DNA from: Actinospineispora acaciae DSM 45401
GTDB lineage: Bacteria; Actinomycetota; Actinomycetes; Mycobacteriales; Pseudonocardiaceae
Assembly: GCF_000620785.1 (NCBI RefSeq)
Contig: NZ_JIAI01000001.1
Location: 868,001-932,000, forward strand
Direction of reading: 5' to 3'
DNA length: 64,000 nucleotides
Positions 25,863-34,847 of the stretch are shown here, piece after piece. Each line of letters opens with the position of its first letter. The first letter of the stretch is position 1. The notes beneath the pieces are model-generated. The model did no database searches. It worked only from the letters and a program-made list of their open reading frames with translations, and was not told where the DNA came from. The translations under genes were made by a program, and so were the position numbers.

Positions 25863-26986
25863 TACCTGATCGCCTCACCGGTCTCTGGGTGGAAGAAGTG
25901 CAGGTCGTCGGCGTCCAGCGGGACCTCGACGGTCTCACCGACCTTGACGGTGGCCGACGGCGAGAAGCGGGCGTAGACGGGTGTCTCGCCCGAGCCGGTG
26001 GGCACGGTGATCTGCACCAGCCGTTCGTGACCGAGCATCTCCACGTTCGACACCTGGCCGCGCAGCCGTGCCGCGGGCGTCACCGGCCGTGCCGCGTCGG
26101 TCACCTTCTCCGGGCGGATCCCGACCACGACCTCCGACCCTGCCAGATCGGCGAGCGCGGCGTGCCGCCCGCGCGGCACCGGGACGCGGTGCTCCCCCAA
26201 CAGCCAGGACAGGCCGCCGTCGTCGCTGCCGTCCTCGGCGCGCCCCAGCGGGCAGTGCAGCAGGTTCATCCCCGGCGATCCGATGAAGGTGGCCACGAAC
26301 GTGTTGGCCGGCGCGTCGTAGACCGCCTCCGGGGTGCCCGCCTGTTGCAGCACGCCGTCCTTCATGACGGCGATCCGGGTGCCCATGGTCATGGCTTCGA
26401 CCTGGTCGTGGGTGACGTACACGGTGGTCACGCCGAGCTGGCGCTGCACGCCGGAGAGCTCGGAGCGCATCTGCATCCGCAGCTTGGCGTCCAGGTTGGA
26501 CAGCGGCTCGTCCAGCAGGAACGCCTGCGGTTGGCGCACGATCGCCCGCCCCATCGCGACGCGCTGCCGCTGTCCGCCGGACAGCGCCCTGGGCTTGCGC
26601 GCGAGCAGCTCCTCCAGGCCCAGCAGCGCCGCCGCCTCCTTGACCCGGCCCTGGACCTCGGCGGTGCGCATCCGGGCACACCGCAGCGGGAACGCGATGT
26701 TCTCGAACACCGTCATGTGCGGGTACAGGGCATAGTTCTGGAACACCATGGCTATGTCGCGCCGGCGCGGCTCGACGGCGTTGACCAGCCGGCCGCCGAT
26801 GTGGATCTCGCCCTCCTCGATCGTCTCCAGGCCGGCGATCATGCGTAGCGCCGTCGTCTTCCCACACCCGGACGGCCCGACGAAGATCATGAACTCGCCG
26901 TCCGCGATCCGCAGGTTCAGGTCCTTCAGCGCGCGGGTGCCGCCCGGGTAGACCTTTCCCAGGTTGTGGAGGTCAATGGCTCCCAT
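25862..26986 (-). CDS. ABC transporter ATPase, CUT1 (UgpC/MalK-like)
   Basis: The 374-residue protein has Walker A GPSGCGKTT near residue 38, Q-loop FQNYALYPHMTVFENI, signature LSGGQRQRVAMGRAIV, Walker B FLLDEPLSNLDAKLRM, and H-loop VTHDQVEAM. Residues after about 240 form the TOBE/regulatory region. It drives uptake through the two permeases encoded directly upstream; its ATG is 1 bp after the preceding stop. Confidence 0.92.
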   Translation of the reverse strand: MGAIDLHNLGKVYPGGTRALKDLNLRIADGEFMIFVGPSGCGKTTALRMIAGLETIEEGEIHIGGRLVNAVEPRRRDIAMVFQNYALYPHMTVFENIAFPLRCARMRTAEVQGRVKEAAALLGLEELLARKPRALSGGQRQRVAMGRAIVRQPQAFLLDEPLSNLDAKLRMQMRSELSGVQRQLGVTTVYVTHDQVEAMTMGTRIAVMKDGVLQQAGTPEAVYDAPANTFVATFIGSPGMNLLHCPLGRAEDGSDDGGLSWLLGEHRVPVPRGRHAALADLAGSEVVVGIRPEKVTDAARPVTPAARLRGQVSNVEMLGHERLVQITVPTGSGETPVYARFSPSATVKVGETVEVPLDADDLHFFHPETGEAIR

Positions 26987-26987
26987 G

Positions 26988-27821
26988 TCAGCCTCTAATC
27001 CCGCCGGCGAAACCGCGAACGAACCGGCGTTGAGCGATGAAGAAAATGCACAACATCGGCATGATGGCGATCGTGGCTCCCGCGAAAATGATGTTCCATT
27101 GCGTGTAGTTCTCGTTGACGAACGTGTTCAGTGCGAGCGGCAGGGTGGCGATAGGAGTGCCGCTCATGAAGATCAGCGCGAGGAAGAAGTCGTTCCACAC
27201 GATCAGGCCGGCGAGCATCGCCACCGTGGTCGTGATGGGCCGCAGCAGGGGCACCACCACGCGGAAGAACGTCCGGAACAGGCCGGCGCCGTCCACCTGC
27301 GCGGCCTCCTCGTACTCGGTGGGCAGCGCGCGGATGAACCCGGTGTAGAGGAACACCGCGAACGGCAGGATGCCGGCGGTGTGCAGGATGACCATGCCGT
27401 GATAGGTCGCGAGCAGGCCGAACGCGCGCATCGCCACGTACACCGGGACCAGCCCGAGGGTGGCCGGCATGATGAACCCGACCACGAACAGCACGTAGAG
27501 GCCCCGGCTGAGCAGCGAGGTCCGCCGGGCCAGCACGTACGAGGTCAGGGCCGCCACCAGCACCAGGCAGGCGACGCTGGCCACCGTCATCACGGCGCTG
27601 TTGAACAACGCCCTGCCCATGCCGCCGGTGACCCCGCCGCTGGTCCAGGCCTGGGCGTAGTTTCCCCATTCCACGTCGAACAATGGCGTCAACGGCGACT
27701 CGTTGAAGTCGCTGGTGGACTTCAACGAGATCTCGATGAGCAAATAGAACGGAAGCGCGAATATCACCGCCAGCAGCACCATCAGCGCCTCGCGGACCAA
27801 CGACCAGGCCGTGTACCTCAC
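26988..27821 (-). CDS. ABC transporter permease 2, CUT1 family (MalG/UgpE-like)
   Basis: The 277-residue permease has six membrane segments and the EAA loop [23 protein letters not shown] near residue 180. The GTG start overlaps the stop of permease 1 (GTGA). It pairs with permease 1, the ATPase and the lipoprotein in the same operon. Confidence 0.9.
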   Translation of the reverse strand: MRYTAWSLVREALMVLLAVIFALPFYLLIEISLKSTSDFNESPLTPLFDVEWGNYAQAWTSGGVTGGMGRALFNSAVMTVASVACLVLVAALTSYVLARRTSLLSRGLYVLFVVGFIMPATLGLVPVYVAMRAFGLLATYHGMVILHTAGILPFAVFLYTGFIRALPTEYEEAAQVDGAGLFRTFFRVVVPLLRPITTTVAMLAGLIVWNDFFLALIFMSGTPIATLPLALNTFVNENYTQWNIIFAGATIAIMPMLCIFFIAQRRFVRGFAGGIRG

Positions 27822-28753
27822 GACAGCCGCCTTTCCCGTCGCCGTTGGAACATGAGGTTCGCGATCCCGAGCACCGAGATGAGCACGGTCATGACCAGCG
27901 CGATCGCGGCGCCGAAACCGAACCGCCCGACCACGAACGTCTGGTCGTACACCTGGGTGGCGAGGGTCTCCGTGGTGTACACCGGGCCGCCCGAGGTCAG
28001 CGCGAAGACCTGGTCGAAGACCCGCAGCCCGAGGATCAGCATCAGGGTGGACACCACCGTGCTGGCCGGCGCGAGCAGCGGCAGGATGATCCGCCGCAGC
28101 CGCATCCACAGCCCGGCGCCGTCGATCATGGCGGCCTCCTCCAGCTCGTCCGCCACGCCCTGCAGCCCGGCCAGGTAGATGATCATGGCCTGGCCGGAGT
28201 ACTGCCAGACCATCACGACCAGCACCGTCCAGATCGCGGTGTTCGGGTCGCCGAGCCACTCGTGGCGCCAGGACTCCAGGCCGAGCGAGTCGAACGCCCT
28301 GTTCAGCGCGCCGTCGTAGGTGAAGATGTACTGCCAGATGTAGGTCACCGCCAGCGGGCTGAGCACCACCGGGGCGAAGAACACCGTGCGCATCACGTTG
28401 CGCGACTTGAGCGTGCGGTTCAGCGCCAGCGCCAACCCGAGGCCGGCCACGTTGACCAGCACGACGAAGCAGCCGGCCAGCAGGAAGGTGTGCAGCAGCG
28501 CGCCGCGTTGCACGGGCGAGCCGATGATCTCCCGGAAGTTGTCCAGCCCGATGAAGTCCGGCGCGCCCACCCCGTCCCAGTTGGTGAACGCGTACACCGC
28601 GCCGATCAGGGGCGCGGCGAAGTGCATGGTCACCAGCAGCACGATGCCGAGCAGCGCGAGCAGCCACGGCGGGCGGCGGGCACCGCCCGCCCGCCGCCGG
28701 CCGAGCTTGGGCGACGGGGGTGCCTCCTCGGCGTTGACGAGGGTGGCCGTCAC
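27818..28753 (-). CDS. ABC transporter permease 1, CUT1 family (MalF/UgpA-like)
   Basis: The 311-residue permease has a basic N-terminal tail, six membrane segments and the EAA loop ELEEAAMIDGAGLWMRLRRI near residue 215. GTG at 28753 is chosen because it overlaps the binding-protein stop (GTGA), the pattern used throughout this operon; GTG at 28768 is possible. Confidence 0.88.
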   Translation of the reverse strand: MTATLVNAEEAPPSPKLGRRRAGGARRPPWLLALLGIVLLVTMHFAAPLIGAVYAFTNWDGVGAPDFIGLDNFREIIGSPVQRGALLHTFLLAGCFVVLVNVAGLGLALALNRTLKSRNVMRTVFFAPVVLSPLAVTYIWQYIFTYDGALNRAFDSLGLESWRHEWLGDPNTAIWTVLVVMVWQYSGQAMIIYLAGLQGVADELEEAAMIDGAGLWMRLRRIILPLLAPASTVVSTLMLILGLRVFDQVFALTSGGPVYTTETLATQVYDQTFVVGRFGFGAAIALVMTVLISVLGIANLMFQRRRERRLS

Positions 28754-30015
28754 GGGTTGGCCGCCCACGCGTCGTCCATCGCCCGCAGGATGTCGTCAAC
28801 CTTGACCTGGCCGTTGTAGAGGCCGGTCATGGCCTTGTAGGCGGCCTGTGCCGGGGCCTCGGACGGCCACATGATGCCGGCCCCGAGCGCGAACTTGCCC
28901 TGCTTGGCCAGCGGTTCGAGCGGGCCGAGGAAGTCGGGAAGCTCGCCCCGGGACATCATGGCCGGGGAGAACGCCCCGGTGTTGCGCGCGAGCTCGTCGC
29001 GGTGCTGCGCCATGTAGTCCAGGAAGACCAGCGCCTCCGGGATGTGCTTGGAGTCCTTCGGGATCGACGACCCGCCGACCTCCAGGGGCAGCGCCGTGCC
29101 CAGCCCGCCCGGAACCGGCGCCGCCGCCCACTTGCGCTGCGGGTTGCGCGCCGTGAGGTAGGTGGCCGCCGTGGACGGGCCGATGCCCATCAGCGACTTG
29201 CCGGAGACCTGCATCCGCTTGCCCTCTTCGGTGGTGCGGCCCGCCCCACCCGGGTAGTAGCAGTCGGCGTTGATCATGTCCTGGACCTGCTGGAACACCT
29301 TGTGCCAGCCCGGGGTGGACTGGAAGGTGGTCTTGCCGGCCGCGCGTTTGGCGTCCCAGTCGGGCTCCTGGCTGTAGACGTTCGCGGCGGCGAAGGACTG
29401 CAGCAGCATCCGGTTGCCGGCCATGTCGGCGGCGCCGGCGACGAACGCGTACGTCCCGTGCTCCCGCGCCTGCTTGCAGAGCGCGAGCAGCTGGGCGAAG
29501 TCCTGCGGCGGCTTGAGCCCGAACTTCTCCATGTCCGGGACCGTGTAGTCCATGAACTGCGTGGAGAGCCCGCCGACCAGGCTGTACACCTTGCCCTCGT
29601 AGGTGGCCGTCGGCTTGAGCAGCTCGGGCAGGTCGCGCGCCCACGGCCGGTCGCTGAGGTCGACCAGCTTGCCGGCCTTGGCGAGCTTGTACAGCGACAG
29701 GCCGGTCGAGCCGCCGCCCGAGCCGGGGCTGGGGCCGATGATGTCGGGCGGGTTGCCGGCCTGCAGCTGGGTGGTCTCCACCTGGCCGAGCTTGACCGTG
29801 GGGATGTACTGCACGTTCATCTTGATCTTGGGATGGCTGGCGTTGAACGCGGCGATGATCGGCTCGGTGCCGTCCTTGGTGGCGGTCGAGTCGTACATCC
29901 GCAGCGTCACGACCCCCGACTCACCGCCGCCGCACGCCGCCAGCACCAGCGCGGCCACCAGCGCTGTCACCACTGCGCTGCCCGGCCGCGCCAGCTTGCG
30001 CGCAACAGGCCTCAT
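28750..30015 (-). CDS. ABC transporter solute-binding lipoprotein, CUT1 type
   Basis: The 421-residue protein has a signal peptide with lipobox LVLAAC, so it is anchored outside the membrane at about Cys28. The mature part resembles family 1 extracellular solute-binding proteins (TLRMYDSTATKDGTEPIIAA, FNASHPKIKMNVQYI, LQAGNPPDIIG). CUT1 importers usually carry sugars or glycerol-phosphates, but the neighbouring enzymes do not point to a sugar. ATG at 30015 has AGGAGTGAGG upstream. It starts 31 bp after the UGSC gene. Confidence 0.9.
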   Translation of the reverse strand: MRPVARKLARPGSAVVTALVAALVLAACGGGESGVVTLRMYDSTATKDGTEPIIAAFNASHPKIKMNVQYIPTVKLGQVETTQLQAGNPPDIIGPSPGSGGGSTGLSLYKLAKAGKLVDLSDRPWARDLPELLKPTATYEGKVYSLVGGLSTQFMDYTVPDMEKFGLKPPQDFAQLLALCKQAREHGTYAFVAGAADMAGNRMLLQSFAAANVYSQEPDWDAKRAAGKTTFQSTPGWHKVFQQVQDMINADCYYPGGAGRTTEEGKRMQVSGKSLMGIGPSTAATYLTARNPQRKWAAAPVPGGLGTALPLEVGGSSIPKDSKHIPEALVFLDYMAQHRDELARNTGAFSPAMMSRGELPDFLGPLEPLAKQGKFALGAGIMWPSEAPAQAAYKAMTGLYNGQVKVDDILRAMDDAWAANP

Positions 30016-30046
30016 TGCCCCTCACTCCTTCGTGTAGCGAGCTAGC

Positions 30047-31714
30047 TCAGCGCCACTCGTCGATCGACACCGAGCGCCCGGAGAGCATGCGTTCCTGTGG
30101 CGTGCCGTTGCCCCAGCCCTCGAACACCCGCCAGCTCGCGGTGGTCCGGCCGCCCATCACGATCACGTGGATGTCCTCCGGCACGTTGATCGGGATCAGG
30201 TCGTCGGGCCCGGCCTTCAGGTAGCTCGCCCACGGCTCGACGCCCTCGCGCCCGCGCCGGCCGAAGAACAGGTCCTGCAGGCCCTGCCCCCACCACAGCC
30301 CGGCCCGGACGCGCGCGTTGTCCGCGACCCACTCGATCAGGTCCTGCCGGTGGGTGAACCCGTGGTGCTCGACCAGGGTCTGCGCCGCCAGCGGGTCGAG
30401 CACGATGATCGCTCCCCCGCCGCCGCGCATCGCGCCGAACACTCGCAGCGCGTTCTCCCGCCAGTTCTCCCCCAGCCCGCCGGCCGTCACCATGGTCCGC
30501 ACGCCCATGAACACGGTGGCCGTGCTGTCCTCCGCCGCGAAGCCGTAGCGCAGGTGGTAGGGCTCCCACGGGCTGTACTCCTCGTTCTCCGCGAACGTGA
30601 GGTTGGTGAACGAGAACGGGTTGCCCAGCGTGCCCATGTAGCTGATCCCGGGCACCGAGCCGCCCTGCAGGTTCTGCGAGCCCAGCCCGTAGGCACGTCC
30701 GATCGTGACGTTGGAGTGCCCGTACGGGCCCATCGCGCCGATGCCCGAGTTCATCTTGATCTGCTCGCGGATGGGGCCGTTCACGACCACCATCGGCGCC
30801 ATCGAGGAGATGCTGCTGTGCCGGGCGGAGTAGCCGCTGCCCAGCAGCGCCAGGATCACCGGGAAGTACTCCGGCCTGGCCCCGGCCATCACCGCGTTCA
30901 CGGCGGCCTGCTCGACGGTGAACTCCCAGTAGTCCCTGGTGGACGCCGCGCGCAGCTTGCCGACCACCTTGTCCGGCGGGTGGCTGGTGCCGGCCAGCAT
31001 GGCCTCGACGCGCTCCTCGGTCGGCAGCACCACGGGCAGCTGGTCGGTCCAGCCGTTCTCCGCGAAGGCGGCGAGCAGGTTCTCCTCGGTGTCCGGGTCG
31101 AGCAGCCGCGACTTGGACTGCTCGAAGGCCATGCCGGCGATGTCCCTGTCGTCCAGCGGCCTGGTCAGCCCGTCCAGCAGGTCCTCGGCGAACGCGTTCT
31201 TGGAGATCGGGTTGGTGCCCTCGATGTAGGCCCGAAGCTCGGCCGAGGTGCGCCCCTGCACCGGGGACGGGACGAAGGCGTGGCGCAGGGTGCCGATGCC
31301 GGCCAGCCGGCTGGTGGAGGCCACCAGGCGGTGGAACGCATCCGCGTGGACGGAGACGGTGGGAACCCGGTACTCGGACTCGAGCCGGGTGGCGTGGCCG
31401 GCGACCGCCGGCGCGCAACCGCTTCAAAGGCCTACCCCGAGTATCGCCGCGTCGCCCTCGGACTGGATCCGGGAGTACAGGTCGGGGGCCGGGCTGAACG
31501 GCGTCTCCATGTGGACGACGACGGTCTCGACGTCGGGCAGGCTCTGGGCGTACGACGCGCGCAGCTGCGTCATGAAGTCACCGGAGTTCTCGAACCCCAC
31601 GTCGACCAGGAACACCCGCTTGCCCGACAGGCTCGCCGGCCGAGGCGCCAGCGACTTCGCGCCCACGACCGGCGCGTTGCCCTCGGGGTTGTGGACCGTG
31701 ATCTTGCCCGCCAT
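30047..31714 (-). CDS. UGSC-family selenoprotein (in-frame TGA read as selenocysteine, Sec97)
   Basis: Two open stretches, 31714-31427 and 31423-30047, are in the same frame and separated only by TGA at 31424-31426. Read through, they give a 555-residue protein. The junction reads AILGVGL-U-SGCAPAVAG, so Sec97 and Cys100 form U-S-G-C, and is followed by YRVPTVSVHADAFHRLVAST. This is the layout of the UGSC family, known from metagenomic selenoproteome surveys, where the motif is U-G-S-C. A hairpin suited as SECIS follows the TGA. The C-terminal 430 residues (PVVLPTEERVEAML, SGYSARHSSISSMAPMVVVN, GIGAMGPYGHSNVTIGRAYG) have no function I recognise. ATG at 31714 has GGAGAGGAA upstream. It heads the ABC importer, thioredoxin-reductase-like and ThDP operon. 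Function needs selA, selB, selC and selD elsewhere in the genome. Confidence 0.85.
31388..31420 (-). promoter_or_regulatory. Candidate bacterial SECIS hairpin of the UGSC gene
   Basis: Counting U of UGA as 1, nucleotides 15-20 (GCCGGC) pair with 25-30 (GCCGGC) around the loop GGUC (21-24). An outer stem pairs GGU.GCG (7-13) with CGC.ACC (33-39), with one U/C mismatch and a small internal loop. In E. coli fdhF the apical loop GGUCU is at 22-26, so the loop sequence and distance agree closely. Confidence 0.6.
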
Positions 31715-32037
31715 TGCGCGTTCCTCTCCGTCCTCGTCCCCGCCCCGGGGCGCCAGCCGTCACGCATCGATTCGCCCGCGTCCTCGGATGGCTCTGCTGA
31801 TGGGGTACGCGAGCGACCTGCTGGCCAGACGGAGCGGATGACGCCCCGCTGCGTCCTCGGGCTTCGGGTGCGCTCGAGGCAGGTTCTATAGTAAATAGAC
31901 TGCCTTCGATGGTCTCGGCTGTCAACAGCTCCCGTCGCTTGACTGGATACACATTGCATGCAATCATGCTCCGCGACTGCGCGAAACCCCTGGTGCAGCC
32001 CGCGATCTCCGCCACCTCCGCCACCGTGAGTGGGACA
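31715..32037. other. 323-bp divergent regulatory region between the UGSC gene and the second ABC importer
   Basis: It separates the two divergent transcription units of the island and contains candidate operator D at 31884-31900. The part near 31880-31985 is AT-rich for this genome and probably holds both promoters. No gene is convincing here; in-frame extension of the plus-strand lipoprotein to 31909 lacks a ribosome site and would bury the signal peptide. Confidence 0.6.
31884..31900. promoter_or_regulatory. GntR-regulon candidate operator, site D
   Basis: TTCTATAGTAAATAGAC contains the perfect dyad TCTAT-AGTAA-ATAGA and aligns with sites A, B and C. Its place between the divergent UGSC and second-importer units suits control of both. 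Confidence 0.55.
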
Positions 32038-33135
32038 ATGACAAAGAAGTTCGCGCTTGTGTTCCTGGTCGTCGTGGCTCTTGCCCTGAGCTCGTGCAGC
32101 GGCGGGCAGGGTGATCCGGCCAACGCCCCCGGCCTGGCTTCGGGCGATCCTCGGATAGCCGAGCTGTACCGGGCCGCGCTGCAAGAAGGCCAGGTCACGC
32201 TGTACAGCCACGTGACCGCGACCGAGGAGATCTCGGCGTTCGTGGACGCCTTCAAGAAGGAGTTCCCCGGCATCGAGGTCCAGGTGACCAACAAGATCGG
32301 CTCGGCGATCCTGACGACCTTCCTGAGCGAGAAACGGGCCGGCAAGGACGTCGCGGACGTCATCCAGTACCCGGGCCTGGAGCCGTTCCAGAACGAGTTT
32401 CGGACCGAGGGTCTCGTCCAGGAGTACACCCCCTCCACCGCGGCCAAATACCCGGCGGAGGCGTCGGTGCCCGGCATCGCCTATCCCTGGCTGGCCTATA
32501 CGACGGGGGCCGCGTACAACTCCGACAAGATCACGCCTCGGGAGCTGGAGCTGCTGCGGACCTATCAGGGCTGGGCCGACCCGTCCTGGAAGGGGCGGAT
32601 CGACGCCGGCAGCCCGGGCTCCGCGTCCCTGCAGCACGCGGTGTTCTACTGGACGCAGGTGGACCAGCAGTTGGGCCGGCGCTGGTTCGAGGGGTTCGCG
32701 GCGAACCGGCCGGTCGCTTTCGTGAGCCCGACGCCGGCGGTGGAACGGGTGATCGCGGGCGAGTTCGTGGCCAGCTACCCCTCGCTGTCCGCCGTGGCCG
32801 CGCGCGCCATGGACAACGGCGCGCCGATCGGCTGGGCGACCCAGGAGTACGCCGTCACCGTCCCCGGGCTCGTCGGCCTCGCCAGCCGTGCGCCGCACCC
32901 GAACGCGGCGAAGCTGATGGTGGAGTTCACGCTCAGCGACGCCGGCCAGCGGGCCATGGTGGACGCGGTCAAGGCGGACTCGCTGCGCACCGACCTGAAC
33001 CTCAGCCCGGTCCAGGGGAACCAGCGGTTCGACCAGCCCAAGAGGCGGGTGTACGTCCAGTCGGACGTGTTCGCCAAGCAGGGTCGCGCCGCCGTCGACC
33101 TGTGGAACCAGTTCATCGGCCCGGGTCGAAATTGA
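32038..33135 (+). CDS. ABC transporter solute-binding lipoprotein, iron/2-aminoethylphosphonate type
   Basis: The 365-residue protein has a signal peptide with lipobox LALSSC (about Cys20). The mature part resembles class F/FutA-like solute-binding proteins (LYRAALQEGQVTLYSHVTAT, FKKEFPGIEVQVTNKIGSA, VADVIQYPG, PWLAYTTGAAYNSDKI). Such proteins bind ferric iron, phosphonates, thiamine or organic acids. ATG at 32038 starts the signal peptide directly. Its stop overlaps the permease start by 4 nt. Confidence 0.87.
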   Translation: MTKKFALVFLVVVALALSSCSGGQGDPANAPGLASGDPRIAELYRAALQEGQVTLYSHVTATEEISAFVDAFKKEFPGIEVQVTNKIGSAILTTFLSEKRAGKDVADVIQYPGLEPFQNEFRTEGLVQEYTPSTAAKYPAEASVPGIAYPWLAYTTGAAYNSDKITPRELELLRTYQGWADPSWKGRIDAGSPGSASLQHAVFYWTQVDQQLGRRWFEGFAANRPVAFVSPTPAVERVIAGEFVASYPSLSAVAARAMDNGAPIGWATQEYAVTVPGLVGLASRAPHPNAAKLMVEFTLSDAGQRAMVDAVKADSLRTDLNLSPVQGNQRFDQPKRRVYVQSDVFAKQGRAAVDLWNQFIGPGRN

Positions 33136-34847
33136 CCACTACATCCTGGCTGTCCGACGGCAGGAACAAGGTGGCCGCCCTGACGGCGCCGCTGTACCTG
33201 GTGATCGCGGTGATCGTCCTGGTGCCGCTGCTCTACCTCGGGTACGCGTCGATCCGCTCCGGCGCGCCCGGCGACCCCACCGCCGGCTACACCGGCCAGA
33301 ACATCAGGACGGTGCTGACCGAGGCCAGCTACCGGCGGGTGCTGCTGAACACGCTCACCGTGGCCGGCCTGGTGACGGTGCTGGCGACCGCGCTGGGCTC
33401 GTGCATGGCGTGGCTGGTCGGTAGGACGAACGTGCCGGGTCACCGGCGGCTGGAGCTGCTGGTGCCGCTGCCGTTGTTCCTGTCCCCGTTCGCCGGCGGC
33501 GTCGCGTGGGTGTTCCTCGGTTCGAAGAGCGCCGGGCTGATCAACGTGGCGTACCGGTGGCTGACCGGCGGCGACGGCGCGCTGGTGAACATCTTCAGCT
33601 TCGGCGGCCTGGTGTTCACCATGGTGCTGTTCATGGCGCCGTACGCCTACCTGTTCACGCTCGGCCCGCTGCGCAACATGGACGGTTCGCTGGAGGAGGC
33701 GTCCCGGGTGCACGGCGGCTCGCACTGGCGGACGCTGACCCGGGTCACGCTGCCGCTGGTGCTGCCCGGCATGACCGCCGCGCTGCTGATGATCTTCGTG
33801 CTGTCCGCCGAGATGTTCAGCCTGCCGAGCCTGATCGGCATGCCGGCCGAGTACTACACGCTGCCGTTCCTCATCTACCAGGCCACCCACTTCTCGCCGC
33901 CCAACTGGGGCCTCGCCTCGGCCGCCGGGCTGGTGCTGCTGCTGATCGTGATCGTGGGCGTGCTGTTGCAGAAGCTGGCCACCAGAACGAGCGAGCGGTT
34001 CGTCACGGTGAGCGGCAAGGGGTTCGGCGCGGGTCGGGTGGACATCGGGCGGTGGCGCTGGCTCGGCGCGCTTGTGTGTTACGGGTATGTGGCGGTGGCG
34101 ATGGTGCTGCCGATCGCGGCGCTGCTCATGGGCTCGCTGATGCGGTACTTCACGTCGTCGTTCTCCGCCAAGCTGTTCACCTTCAACAACTGGGTGCGGG
34201 TGCTCTCCTCGGAGGGCCTGCGCTCGGCGCTGAAGAACACGCTGATCGTCGCGGCGGTCGGCCCGCTCATCGGCCTGGCGCTGGCGTTCGCGCTGTCGTA
34301 CCTGTGGCAGCGGCTGCGGGCGCCGTTCGGGCGCACGGCGGAGACGGTGGCCATGCTGCCGGTCGCGATTCCGGGCGTGGTGCTCGGCGTCGGGTTGGTG
34401 TGGGCCTTCGTGGCCACTCCCCTGTACGGCACGCTGGGCATCCTGTTCGTGGCCTACGTCGCGCGGTACCTGCCGCACAGCCTGCGCATCTTCCAGTCCT
34501 CGCTGGTGCAGATCCATCCCGAGCTGGACGAGGCGTCCCGGGTGGCGGGCGCGGGCATCGGCCGGACCCTGGCGAGCGTGACGCTGCCGTTGCTGCGGCA
34601 CTCGGCGCTGTCGGCCTGGGTGCTGCTGTTCATCCTGATGATCCGGGAGCTGAATGTGGCGATCATGGTCTATACGCCGAACACGACAGTGCTTCCGGTG
34701 CTGCTGTGGAGCGAGGTCGAGGCCGGCCAGTACGGCGCGGCGGCGACCATCGCGATGCTTGAGGTGATCATCATCGCGGTGGCGTTCGTCCTGGCCCGGC
34801 GGCTGTTCCGGGTCGACCTGGTCAACACGATGGCGCGCGGCCGATGA
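33132..34847 (+). CDS. ABC transporter permease with two fused membrane domains
   Basis: The 571-residue protein has about 12 membrane segments in two homologous halves, each with an EAA loop: SLEEASRVHGGSHWRTLTRVTLP near residue 190 and ELDEASRVAGAGIGRTLASVTLP near residue 465. Fused permeases are typical of the iron/2-aminoethylphosphonate importer class. The chosen start is TTG 33132 overlapping the preceding stop (TTGA); GTG at 33171 is an alternative. Confidence 0.87.
   Translation: MTTTSWLSDGRNKVAALTAPLYLVIAVIVLVPLLYLGYASIRSGAPGDPTAGYTGQNIRTVLTEASYRRVLLNTLTVAGLVTVLATALGSCMAWLVGRTNVPGHRRLELLVPLPLFLSPFAGGVAWVFLGSKSAGLINVAYRWLTGGDGALVNIFSFGGLVFTMVLFMAPYAYLFTLGPLRNMDGSLEEASRVHGGSHWRTLTRVTLPLVLPGMTAALLMIFVLSAEMFSLPSLIGMPAEYYTLPFLIYQATHFSPPNWGLASAAGLVLLLIVIVGVLLQKLATRTSERFVTVSGKGFGAGRVDIGRWRWLGALVCYGYVAVAMVLPIAALLMGSLMRYFTSSFSAKLFTFNNWVRVLSSEGLRSALKNTLIVAAVGPLIGLALAFALSYLWQRLRAPFGRTAETVAMLPVAIPGVVLGVGLVWAFVATPLYGTLGILFVAYVARYLPHSLRIFQSSLVQIHPELDEASRVAGAGIGRTLASVTLPLLRHSALSAWVLLFILMIRELNVAIMVYTPNTTVLPVLLWSEVEAGQYGAAATIAMLEVIIIAVAFVLARRLFRVDLVNTMARGR

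Noticed and set aside
31424..31426. TGA in the UGSC gene as an ordinary nonsense mutation or pseudogene
   Set aside because: It sits exactly at the family's Sec position, the frame is intact on both sides, the operon is otherwise complete, and a SECIS-like hairpin follows.
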